The position numbers and the translations under genes were made by a program. The notes below the pieces were generated by a model. That model was given only the letters and a program-made list of their open reading frames with translations. It was not told the DNA's origin and made no database searches. A stretch of DNA of 5,113 nt from Holophagaceae bacterium UBA706. GTDB taxonomy: Bacteria > Acidobacteriota > Holophagae > Holophagales > Holophagaceae. Within the stretch, counting starts at the first letter, position 1, and each line of letters opens with the position of its first letter. The stretch is taken from the NCBI GenBank assembly GCA_002298155.1, contig DBME01000400.1:5901-11013 (forward strand), written 5' to 3'. Positions 1 through 5,113 of this stretch are shown one piece after another.

Positions 1-1146
1 AGGCGGGTGCACACGCCCCTGGCCTTCTTCGGCAGCGCGGCCTCGGTGGTGCACGAGCCCAAGGGCCTCACCCTCATCATCAGCCCCTGGAACTACCCGC
101 TGTACCTGACGCTGGGCCCCCTCGTCTCCGCCGTGGCGGCGGGGAACTGCTGCATCATCAAGCCGTCGGAATTCACCCCCCGCACCACGGCCTTCGTGGT
201 GTCGCTGCTGGACGCGCTCTTCACCCGCGACGAGGTCGCGGTGGTGGAGGGAGCGGCGGACGAGGCCAAGGCCCTCCTCGAACTGCCCTTCGACCATGTG
301 TTCTTCACGGGCAGCCCCGCCGTGGGCCGCCTGGTCATGGCCGCCGCGGCCCGGCACCTGGGCTCCGTGACCCTCGAGCTGGGGGGCAAGTCCCCCGTGC
401 TGGTGGACGCCGGGGCCGACCCCGTCGCCGCCGCCCGGAAGATCGCCTGGGGCAAGTTCATCAACGCCGGCCAGACCTGCGTGGCCCCGGACCACGTCCT
501 GGTCCACGCGGACCTCCATGACCGGCTGGTGGAGGAACTGGCCCGCACCATCCGCGGGTTCTACGGCGAGACCCCCGAGCAGCGCAAGGCCAGCCCCGAC
601 TTCCCACGCATCATCAGCGGCCGCCACCTGGAGCGCCTGCGGGGCCTCCTGGAGACCTCGGGAGGCCGCATCGTCCTGGGCGGGGAGGCCGACCCGGGCG
701 AGAACTACCTCGCGCCCACGCTGGTGACGGAGGTGTCCCCGGAGGCCGCGCTCATGCAGGAGGAGATCTTCGGGCCCATCCTGCCGGTGCTGAAAGTGGC
801 CTCCATGGACGAGGCCGTGGCCTTCGTGAACGCCCGCCCCAAGCCCCTGGCCCTCTATGTCTTCGCCGGCGGCCGGCGCCGGGCCGAGGCCATCCTGGCC
901 CGCACCACCTCCGGGGGCGCCTGCATCGACGATACGGTGCTCCATTTCGCCCACCCCTGCCTCCCGGCCGGAGGCATCGGCAATTCCGGCGTGGGGAAGG
1001 CCCACGGCCACCACGGCTTCCTGGCCTTCTCCAACGAGAAGGCCCTGCTCAGGCAGCGCACGCCCTACGCCCCCATCCAGCTGATGTACCCCCCCTACAC
1101 CGGCTTCGTGCGGCGGATGATCGACCTCACCCTCAAATACTTCTGA
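1..1146 (+). CDS. Class 3 (ALDH3-type) NAD(P)-dependent aldehyde dehydrogenase, 5'-truncated by the window edge
   Basis: This enzyme would oxidise an aldehyde to the carboxylic acid with NAD(P)+; ALDH3 relatives act on fatty, aromatic or coniferyl-type aldehydes, and the substrate cannot be read from the sequence. Counting from the codon at base 1 (381 residues visible), PWNYP lies at 29-33 with the oxyanion Asn31, FTGS at 102-105, ELGGKSP at 126-132 with general-base Glu126, NAGQTCVAPD at 155-164 with nucleophile Cys160, and EEIFGP at 254-259. The APD after the catalytic Cys is typical of class 3. Family members have about 450-470 residues, so roughly 80-90 N-terminal residues are missing. 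A GTG at base 7 could be taken as a start, but the frame is open to base 1 and the visible residues RRVHTPL align with the middle of the family's N-terminal domain, so the gene is cut, not short. It ends with TGA, one base from the convergent neighbour. All catalytic residues are present. Confidence 0.95.
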   Translation, partial: RRVHTPLAFFGSAASVVHEPKGLTLIISPWNYPLYLTLGPLVSAVAAGNCCIIKPSEFTPRTTAFVVSLLDALFTRDEVAVVEGAADEAKALLELPFDHVFFTGSPAVGRLVMAAAARHLGSVTLELGGKSPVLVDAGADPVAAARKIAWGKFINAGQTCVAPDHVLVHADLHDRLVEELARTIRGFYGETPEQRKASPDFPRIISGRHLERLRGLLETSGGRIVLGGEADPGENYLAPTLVTEVSPEAALMQEEIFGPILPVLKVASMDEAVAFVNARPKPLALYVFAGGRRRAEAILARTTSGGACIDDTVLHFAHPCLPAGGIGNSGVGKAHGHHGFLAFSNEKALLRQRTPYAPIQLMYPPYTGFVRRMIDLTLKYF

Positions 1147-1147
1147 C

Positions 1148-3580
1148 CTACCGGAACATCCAGCTCACCTTAAGCTGCACCGCGTCATCGGCGGGCAGGC
1201 GGGAGAGGATCGACAGGTCGGCGCGGGGGCTTACGGCGCCATGGTCGTTGACCAGGGCGTCGGTGGAGACCCCGTGGGTGTACACCAGGAAGGCGGTGGA
1301 ACCCGGATTGAACTCCCACCGCACGATCAGGTTCTCGTTCCAGAGGCGGTCGGAGAAGGCCGTCGCCGAGCTGGTGGCACCGGGGGCGAGGGTGGCGTCG
1401 TCCACGTAGCTCTGCAGGTCGCGGTAGTCCCAGTTGGCCAGCAGCCACTGGCTCAGGAACTGGACGGTCAGGCGCGGACTCACGGCGTAGGCCAGGCGGA
1501 AGGTCTCGTTGAACTGGGTCATGCGCCGCAGTCCCACCACGGGCACGGTGCCCTGGGTCTCCAGGTAGCGCAGTTCGCCTTCGTTGCGGCTGACGCTGGT
1601 GTCGGTCTGCACCTCCAGGGCCGGCCCGAGCTTGATGGACTGGAACCACCCCGCGTCGGAGGAGGGTCCCCCGGGCCACCAGGACCTTCCGGCGCTGACC
1701 CGCACGTACCAGGGCCGGTTGCCGGCGGTGTCGAAACCCAGCCCCACCGCAGGTATCTGGTCCCGGCGCAGGTACTTCTTCACGGGGTCGGCATAGGTGC
1801 GCAGCTCCCGGTCGTCCTCCACGGGCAGGTTGATGCGGGCATTGCCCCAGAGGGACCAGAAGGAGGTCAGGTCCGTGCTGGCCCAGGTGCTGGCGGTCTT
1901 CTGAAAGAAGCGTCCCGCCTGGTCCCGGGCGACGGACACGTCCATCCCCCACTCCCAGTTGCGGAAGGCCAGGAAGGTCCGGTCCCACCGCCGGGCCACC
2001 CCCAGGTAGGCGCGCTGCTCATCGGCCCGGGCCAGGTAGCCCAGGTCGTTGGGGTCGAAGTCGCGGCTGGTGTTGTCCCCGTTGAACTCCACCCGCCAGC
2101 CCGAACTCCAGCGCCGGTTGATCCGCAGGTACTCCCGGTCGCCCCGGGCCTCCTCGCCTTTCACGCCCGCCTCGGCCACCGCGGCGCTGGCCTCCAGGGC
2201 GGTGCTGCGGTCCCAGCTCTTGAAGACGCCGTCCACGGCCCCCACCCGGGCGGAGCGCCCCGCGGGGTCGGCCTCCCTCACGAAGGAACCGAAGGCGCCC
2301 AGGGTGCTGCCCCGGTCGTCCATGGCCTGGAGGACCCGGGCCGCCGCGTAGGTGGCGTAGGGGGATAGGCTCCGCTCTCGGTAGGCGCCCGAGGCGTCCC
2401 GCACCTGTCCCCGGGCGTTCTCCACGCCGGCGGCCAGGGCCCCGAAGGAGAACCCGGTGTTCAGGCGGGCCGTGTACTTGGCTGCGCCGGCGATATCCGC
2501 GGTGGCGGGCCCGTCCACCAGGGTCTCCCCATCGGCGAGGGTGGGGCTGGACAGCCCCTTCCCGATGCGCCGGCTGTAGAAGAGCCGCGTGCCCGGCACC
2601 TGGAAGAGGTCCATGCCCTCCAGGAAGAAGGTGCGCTTCTCCGGGAACACCGTTTCCACCGTGGAGAGGTTGAGCACGGCCTGGTCCACCTCCACCTGGG
2701 CGAAATCGGGCCGCATGGTCAGGTCGAGGGTCGAGGAGGAGGTCAGGCCCAGGTGGGCATCCATGCCCACGCTCGCCTTGGTGCCCCTGTCATCGTAGGT
2801 GTTGGCTGTATGAAACTTGTCCCGCCAGGTCAGGAAGGGGATCCACTCCGTGCGCAGGGGCGGCTCCACGCCGGAGATGCCGTCCAGTTCGGGGAACCGG
2901 CTCGCGAAGGCGTTCTCCCCCCGGGGAGGCAGCTCCCAGAAACTGGTCTCGCGGATGGCGCCCTGGTCCGTGCGGCTGAAATTGATGCCCCAGGCATGGG
3001 GACCCCGGCCGCTGCGGAGCCGCAGGGAGGAGAGGGGGATCTTGAGGACCGCGGTCCAGCCGGCGTCGTCCACCTTCACGGCGCTGTCCCAGACCGCGTC
3101 CCAGCTGGTGTCGCCGGCGGACGAGTCCCCCGTGTAGATGGCATCGCGCTGGACCCCCGCGGCGTTGACCATGAAGCCGAAGGCCGTTCGTCTGTCCTGT
3201 TGGCTGTCGATATACACCGCGAACCAGTCGCTCTGGCTGTCCTGGTCCCGGCGGTGGACGCGGCGCACGGGGCCCGCCCCGCCCCGGGGCAGGTCCATGC
3301 GGGCCCCCACGTAGACGTAGCGGTCGTCGTACAGGACCTTGACCTCCGTGGCCAGGGCGGAATCCTTGCCGAACTCGGGCCACGAGGCCCGGAAGCCCGT
3401 GGCCGCCGGAGCCCGGTCCCAGTCCGGCTCGCGCATGGCGGCGCCCGGATTGATGGGTCCCCGGGTCCGCACCGCCGTGAGGCCCGCGCCCAGAAGGGCC
3501 GGAACCAGGGCCGACGCCAGCGCCGCGGACCTCACGGCCCGCCCGGACACCGTGCGGAGGATTGCGGAACCATGGCTCAT
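1148..3580 (-). CDS. Exported CBM9-like / DUF5916 outer-membrane beta-barrel protein
   Basis: An 810-residue protein expected in the outer membrane; its biochemical role is unknown. Residues 1-40 resemble a signal peptide: an Arg-containing start (R9, R14, R17) and a hydrophobic run at about 18-37, without a clear AxA cleavage site. Residues ~45-235 look like a carbohydrate-binding family 9-like beta-sandwich (PDWDRAP at 52-58, LYDDRYVYVGARM at 83-95, DWFAVYIDS at 118-126). The DUF5916 hallmark follows: MRPDFAQVEVDQAVLNLS at 289-306, then FPEKRTFFLEGMDLF at 312-326 and LFYSRRIG at 333-340. The rest is rich in alternating polar/aromatic strands, as in a barrel, and ends VSWMFR. The frame stays open to base 3901, but sequence beyond 3580 overlaps the divergent gene's leader and coding start and is not signal-like, so I chose the ATG at 3580-3578, which has only a weak GAG as a ribosome site. 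It ends with TAG. No frameshift is seen. CBM9-like does not prove carbohydrate binding. Confidence 0.9.
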   Translation of the reverse strand: MSHGSAILRTVSGRAVRSAALASALVPALLGAGLTAVRTRGPINPGAAMREPDWDRAPAATGFRASWPEFGKDSALATEVKVLYDDRYVYVGARMDLPRGGAGPVRRVHRRDQDSQSDWFAVYIDSQQDRRTAFGFMVNAAGVQRDAIYTGDSSAGDTSWDAVWDSAVKVDDAGWTAVLKIPLSSLRLRSGRGPHAWGINFSRTDQGAIRETSFWELPPRGENAFASRFPELDGISGVEPPLRTEWIPFLTWRDKFHTANTYDDRGTKASVGMDAHLGLTSSSTLDLTMRPDFAQVEVDQAVLNLSTVETVFPEKRTFFLEGMDLFQVPGTRLFYSRRIGKGLSSPTLADGETLVDGPATADIAGAAKYTARLNTGFSFGALAAGVENARGQVRDASGAYRERSLSPYATYAAARVLQAMDDRGSTLGAFGSFVREADPAGRSARVGAVDGVFKSWDRSTALEASAAVAEAGVKGEEARGDREYLRINRRWSSGWRVEFNGDNTSRDFDPNDLGYLARADEQRAYLGVARRWDRTFLAFRNWEWGMDVSVARDQAGRFFQKTASTWASTDLTSFWSLWGNARINLPVEDDRELRTYADPVKKYLRRDQIPAVGLGFDTAGNRPWYVRVSAGRSWWPGGPSSDAGWFQSIKLGPALEVQTDTSVSRNEGELRYLETQGTVPVVGLRRMTQFNETFRLAYAVSPRLTVQFLSQWLLANWDYRDLQSYVDDATLAPGATSSATAFSDRLWNENLIVRWEFNPGSTAFLVYTHGVSTDALVNDHGAVSPRADLSILSRLPADDAVQLKVSWMFR

Positions 3581-3694
3581 GGTCGGCTCGAAAGGGGGCC
3601 CGGCGCCCGGAAGGAGCCGGAAACCCAACCAGTTTACATATGTTTGCCCGGCCGGAGCTAAGATGTCCCCCAGCATCACCAACCAGGAGCCACC
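3581..3694. promoter_or_regulatory. Divergent intergenic region between the DUF5916 gene and the membrane-protein gene
   Basis: These 114 bases separate two divergently oriented starts and must hold the promoters of both unless one is transcribed from inside its neighbour. Most of the stretch is GC-rich, but about 3621-3664 is a distinctly AT-richer island. It includes TTTACA at 3633-3638 (5 of 6 matches to a sigma70 -35 box on the plus strand) and an 8-bp perfect palindrome ACATATGT at 3636-3643. The -10 candidates for the plus strand are poor: GCTAAG at 3657-3662 with an 18-bp spacer, or TAAGAT at 3659-3664 with a spacer of 20 bp, which is too long. On the minus strand no convincing -35/-10 pair stands out. 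The regulatory role is inferred from position and base composition. Confidence 0.45.
3685..3689 (+). promoter_or_regulatory. Ribosome binding site of the 188-residue membrane protein gene
   Basis: AGGAG lies five bases before the ATG at 3695. This good Shine-Dalgarno match at normal spacing fixes the start codon and argues against the longer overlapping plus-strand frame that begins at 3562. Confidence 0.75.
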
Positions 3695-4261
3695 ATGACC
3701 GTCATCCCCCTGACCTCCCTTTGGCTGCCCATCCTTCTTTCGGCCATCTTCGTCTTCGTGGCCAGTTCCTTGATCCACATGGTGATCAAGTGGCACAACT
3801 CCGACTACCGGCCCTTCCCCAACGAGGCCGAGGTCATGGAGGCCATCCGCAAGGGCGCCCCCGCCCCCGGGCAGTATGTCTTCCCCCACTGCGCCGACCA
3901 CCGCGACCTGGGCAAGCCCGAAATGAGGAAGAAGTTCGAGGACGGCCCCATGGGCCTGGTCTACCTGGCCCGTCCAGGCCTTCCCAACATGGGCAAGAGC
4001 CTGGGCACCTGGTTCCTGCTCAATCTGGCGGTGTCGTTCTGCGCGGCCTACCTGACCTCCCGCACCGTGGCGCCCGGGACCCCCTACCTCCAGGTCTTCC
4101 GGGTGGCGGGCACGGTGACCTTCCTCGCCTACGCCGTGGGCACCATCCCCGGGTCCATCTGGATGGGCAAGCCCTGGCGGGTCACGATCAAGGAGGTCGC
4201 CGACGCCCTCATCTTCGGCCTGGTCACCGCGGGTGCCTTCGGGTGGCTCTGGCCCCGGTAG
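3695..4261 (+). CDS. Conserved-looking multi-pass membrane protein of unknown function
   Basis: A 188-residue protein that I cannot assign to a named family, although its style resembles unnamed small membrane proteins seen in proteobacteria and acidobacteria. Likely membrane segments are at about 8-31, 104-122, 132-152 and 168-186, so four helices in the cytoplasmic membrane. Between helices 1 and 2 lies a polar loop of roughly 70 residues that looks like the functional part: HMVIKWHNSDYRPFPNE (28-44), PGQYVFPHCADHRD (58-71), then KKFEDGPMG (79-87). His28, His34, His65, Cys66 and His69 are candidate metal or redox ligands by composition only. A second conserved-looking stretch, GTIPGSIWMGKPW (149-161), sits in the loop before helix 4. 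There is no cleavable signal; helix 1 probably acts as a signal anchor. It is divergent from the DUF5916 gene and ends with TAG four bases from the stop of the convergent SDR gene. Coding status is strong because of the RBS and the clear helix/loop pattern; function is unknown. Confidence 0.85.
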   Translation: MTVIPLTSLWLPILLSAIFVFVASSLIHMVIKWHNSDYRPFPNEAEVMEAIRKGAPAPGQYVFPHCADHRDLGKPEMRKKFEDGPMGLVYLARPGLPNMGKSLGTWFLLNLAVSFCAAYLTSRTVAPGTPYLQVFRVAGTVTFLAYAVGTIPGSIWMGKPWRVTIKEVADALIFGLVTAGAFGWLWPR

Positions 4262-4265
4262 GCTC

Positions 4266-5069
4266 TTATCCCTGCCGCCCCTTGAATTCGTCCATGGAGC
4301 GGTTCACCCCGAAGAAGGCCGTCACCGCGTCGAAAAGCGCCGGCGGCAGCGCCTTGACCATGAGCACCGCCAGCACGAACCGCGGCATGATCAGCCGCCG
4401 CCGGTTCCGTTCCACCGCATCCAGGATCTTCCAGGTCACGTAGTCCGGCTTCAGGATCGGCAGCAGCCAGGGGAACCGCGTCCTGACTCCATGGAACATG
4501 CCCGTGTCGATGTAGTAGGGGCACACCACGGTCGTGCGGACGGGATGCCCCAGCCGCTTGAGTTCCAGGCGCAGGGATTCGTCGAACCCAACGGCCGCGA
4601 ACTTGGAGCTGCAGTAGTCCGTGAGCCTTGAGGTCCCCGAAAGCCCGGCGGCGCTGGCCACGGTGACCACATGGCCCCGCCCCTGGGCGATCATGGCGGG
4701 CAGGAAGGCCCGCGTCATCCAGAAGAGCGCCAGGGCGTTCACCTGGAAGGTGCGTTCGATGGCCTCGTCGCTGCATTCCAGGATGGATTTCCCGGTGACG
4801 ATGCCGGCGTTGTTGATGAGCACGTCCACGGTGCCCCGGGCCTTGAGGATGGCAGCGGCCGCGGCCTGGGTCGCGCCCCGGTCGGACAGGTCCACGGTGT
4901 AGACGGCCGTGTCTCCGCCCAGTTCGGCCAGCACGGACTTGAGGCCCGCCTCGTCACGGTCCAGCAGGGTCAGCCGGGCCCCGCGGACCCGGGCCTCCTG
5001 GGCCATGAGCCGGCCGATGCCGCTGGCCGCGCCGGTGATGAGCACATGGGATCCGCGCAGGCGGGTCAT
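4266..5069 (-). CDS. Classical short-chain dehydrogenase/reductase, SDR16C-like (retinol/fatty-alcohol dehydrogenase type)
   Basis: A 267-residue NAD(P)-dependent oxidoreductase, full length for a classical SDR. The Rossmann glycine motif TGAASGIG is at 12-19, DL at 60-61, NNAG at 86-89, the structural/catalytic Asn at 111, catalytic Ser139 (VASAAG), and YCSSK at 152-156 giving Tyr152 and Lys156. The tetrad is complete. Asp37 at the end of the second strand (LLDRD) suggests a preference for NAD(H) over NADP(H), by the usual SDR rule. CPYYIDTGMF at 183-192 and the C-terminal hydrophobic tail (231-254) followed by FGVNRSMDEF resemble the retinol dehydrogenase/17-beta-HSD11-like branch, often associated with membranes and lipid alcohols; the true substrate is unknown. 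The ATG start is supported by GGAGG five bases upstream. It ends with TAA, four bases from the stop of the membrane-protein gene, to which it is convergent. It could instead act as a reductase on a ketone or acyl substrate. Confidence 0.93.
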   Translation of the reverse strand: MTRLRGSHVLITGAASGIGRLMAQEARVRGARLTLLDRDEAGLKSVLAELGGDTAVYTVDLSDRGATQAAAAAILKARGTVDVLINNAGIVTGKSILECSDEAIERTFQVNALALFWMTRAFLPAMIAQGRGHVVTVASAAGLSGTSRLTDYCSSKFAAVGFDESLRLELKRLGHPVRTTVVCPYYIDTGMFHGVRTRFPWLLPILKPDYVTWKILDAVERNRRRLIMPRFVLAVLMVKALPPALFDAVTAFFGVNRSMDEFKGRQG

Positions 5070-5074
5070 TGAAT

Positions 5075-5079
5075 CCTCC
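5075..5079 (-). promoter_or_regulatory. Ribosome binding site of the SDR gene
   Basis: Read on the minus strand, GGAGG is followed by ATTCA and then the ATG at 5069-5067. This is a near-ideal Shine-Dalgarno sequence with five-base spacing and fixes the SDR start. Confidence 0.8.
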
Positions 5080-5096
5080 GGAAATAGAAAGCGGGG

Positions 5097-5113
5097 GAGG
5101 CCGAGGTGGCCTC
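5097..5113. repeat. Short inverted repeat at the right window edge
   Basis: GAGGCC at 5097-5102 and GGCCTC at 5108-5113 are perfect 6-bp arms around a 5-base loop (GAGGT). The right arm ends exactly at the window edge, so the stem may continue outward. It lies in the leader of the SDR gene, about 28 bases upstream of its ATG. It could be an operator, part of a terminator of a gene beyond the window, or a chance event in GC-rich DNA. Confidence 0.4.

Noticed and set aside
7..9. GTG at base 7 as the true start of the aldehyde dehydrogenase
   Set aside because: The frame is open to base 1, no ribosome site can be seen, and the protein would lack about 80-90 residues that the family needs for its N-terminal domain.
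867..890. GC-rich palindromic stretch (GGCCGGCGCCGG) within the aldehyde dehydrogenase gene
   Set aside because: It encodes ordinary Gly/Arg codons of the protein, and such runs are expected at this GC content.
1161..1177. Small hairpin CAGCT...AGCTG near the convergent junction, as a terminator
   Set aside because: Only five base pairs with a seven-base loop and no T-run on either strand; it lies inside the DUF5916 coding end and is likely chance.
1241..2368. Long plus-strand open frame (375 codons) inside the DUF5916 gene
   Set aside because: It is antisense to a well-supported gene and its translation is dominated by Gly, Pro, Val, Ala and His without any recognisable motif, as expected from the reverse strand of GC-rich coding DNA.
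2753..3661. Plus-strand open frame of 302 codons antisense to the N-terminal half of the DUF5916 gene
   Set aside because: Low-complexity Gly/Ala/Pro/Arg composition, no ribosome site noticed and no motif; a GC-driven shadow frame.
3581..3901. N-terminal extension of the DUF5916 protein to an upstream ATG at 3901 or 3676
   Set aside because: The extra residues are not signal-like, would overlap the divergent gene's coding start or its ribosome site, and would bury the signal peptide that begins after the ATG at 3580.
3562..4443. Plus-strand open frame of 293 codons overlapping the membrane-protein gene and the end of the SDR gene
   Set aside because: It runs out of frame through a gene with a good ribosome site and clear membrane helices, and its own translation is Pro/Arg/His-rich with no domain.
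4129..4776. Minus-strand open frame of 215 codons overlapping the SDR gene
   Set aside because: It is the SDR sequence read in another frame; no motif, and the SDR frame has the full catalytic set.

Overview
The window is high-GC DNA (about two thirds G+C by eye) with four closely packed protein-coding genes and no RNA genes, mobile elements, CRISPR arrays or long repeats that I can see. Strongly GC-biased third codon positions, together with a CBM9-like/DUF5916 outer-membrane protein, suggest a Gram-negative, diderm bacterium. An acidobacterium, possibly of the Holophaga/Geothrix group, fits best, but that placement is an inference from style and gene content, not proof.

Layout, left to right. 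(1) Bases 1-1146, plus strand: most of a class 3 aldehyde dehydrogenase, cut by the left window edge. (2) Bases 1148-3580, minus strand: an 810-residue exported protein with an N-terminal CBM9-like domain followed by the DUF5916 region and a predicted outer-membrane beta-barrel. (3) Bases 3581-3694: a 114-bp divergent intergenic region with a small AT-rich island, the only real regulatory space inside the window. (4) Bases 3695-4261, plus strand: a 188-residue membrane protein of unknown function with a conserved-looking soluble loop. (5) Bases 4266-5069, minus strand: a classical short-chain dehydrogenase/reductase similar to the retinol/fatty-alcohol dehydrogenase (SDR16C-like) branch. (6) Bases 5070-5113: its 5' leader, with a good Shine-Dalgarno sequence and a small inverted repeat at the edge.

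Strands alternate +, -, +, -, so no two genes here share an operon. Both tail-to-tail junctions are nearly gapless (1 bp and 4 bp), leaving no room for terminators between the genes. The aldehyde dehydrogenase and the SDR could in principle carry out successive alcohol-to-aldehyde-to-acid oxidation of lipid-like substrates, but separate transcription makes this only a possibility. I found no convincing evidence of a new multi-gene system. The least understood parts are the 188-residue membrane protein and the substrate of the DUF5916 barrel.
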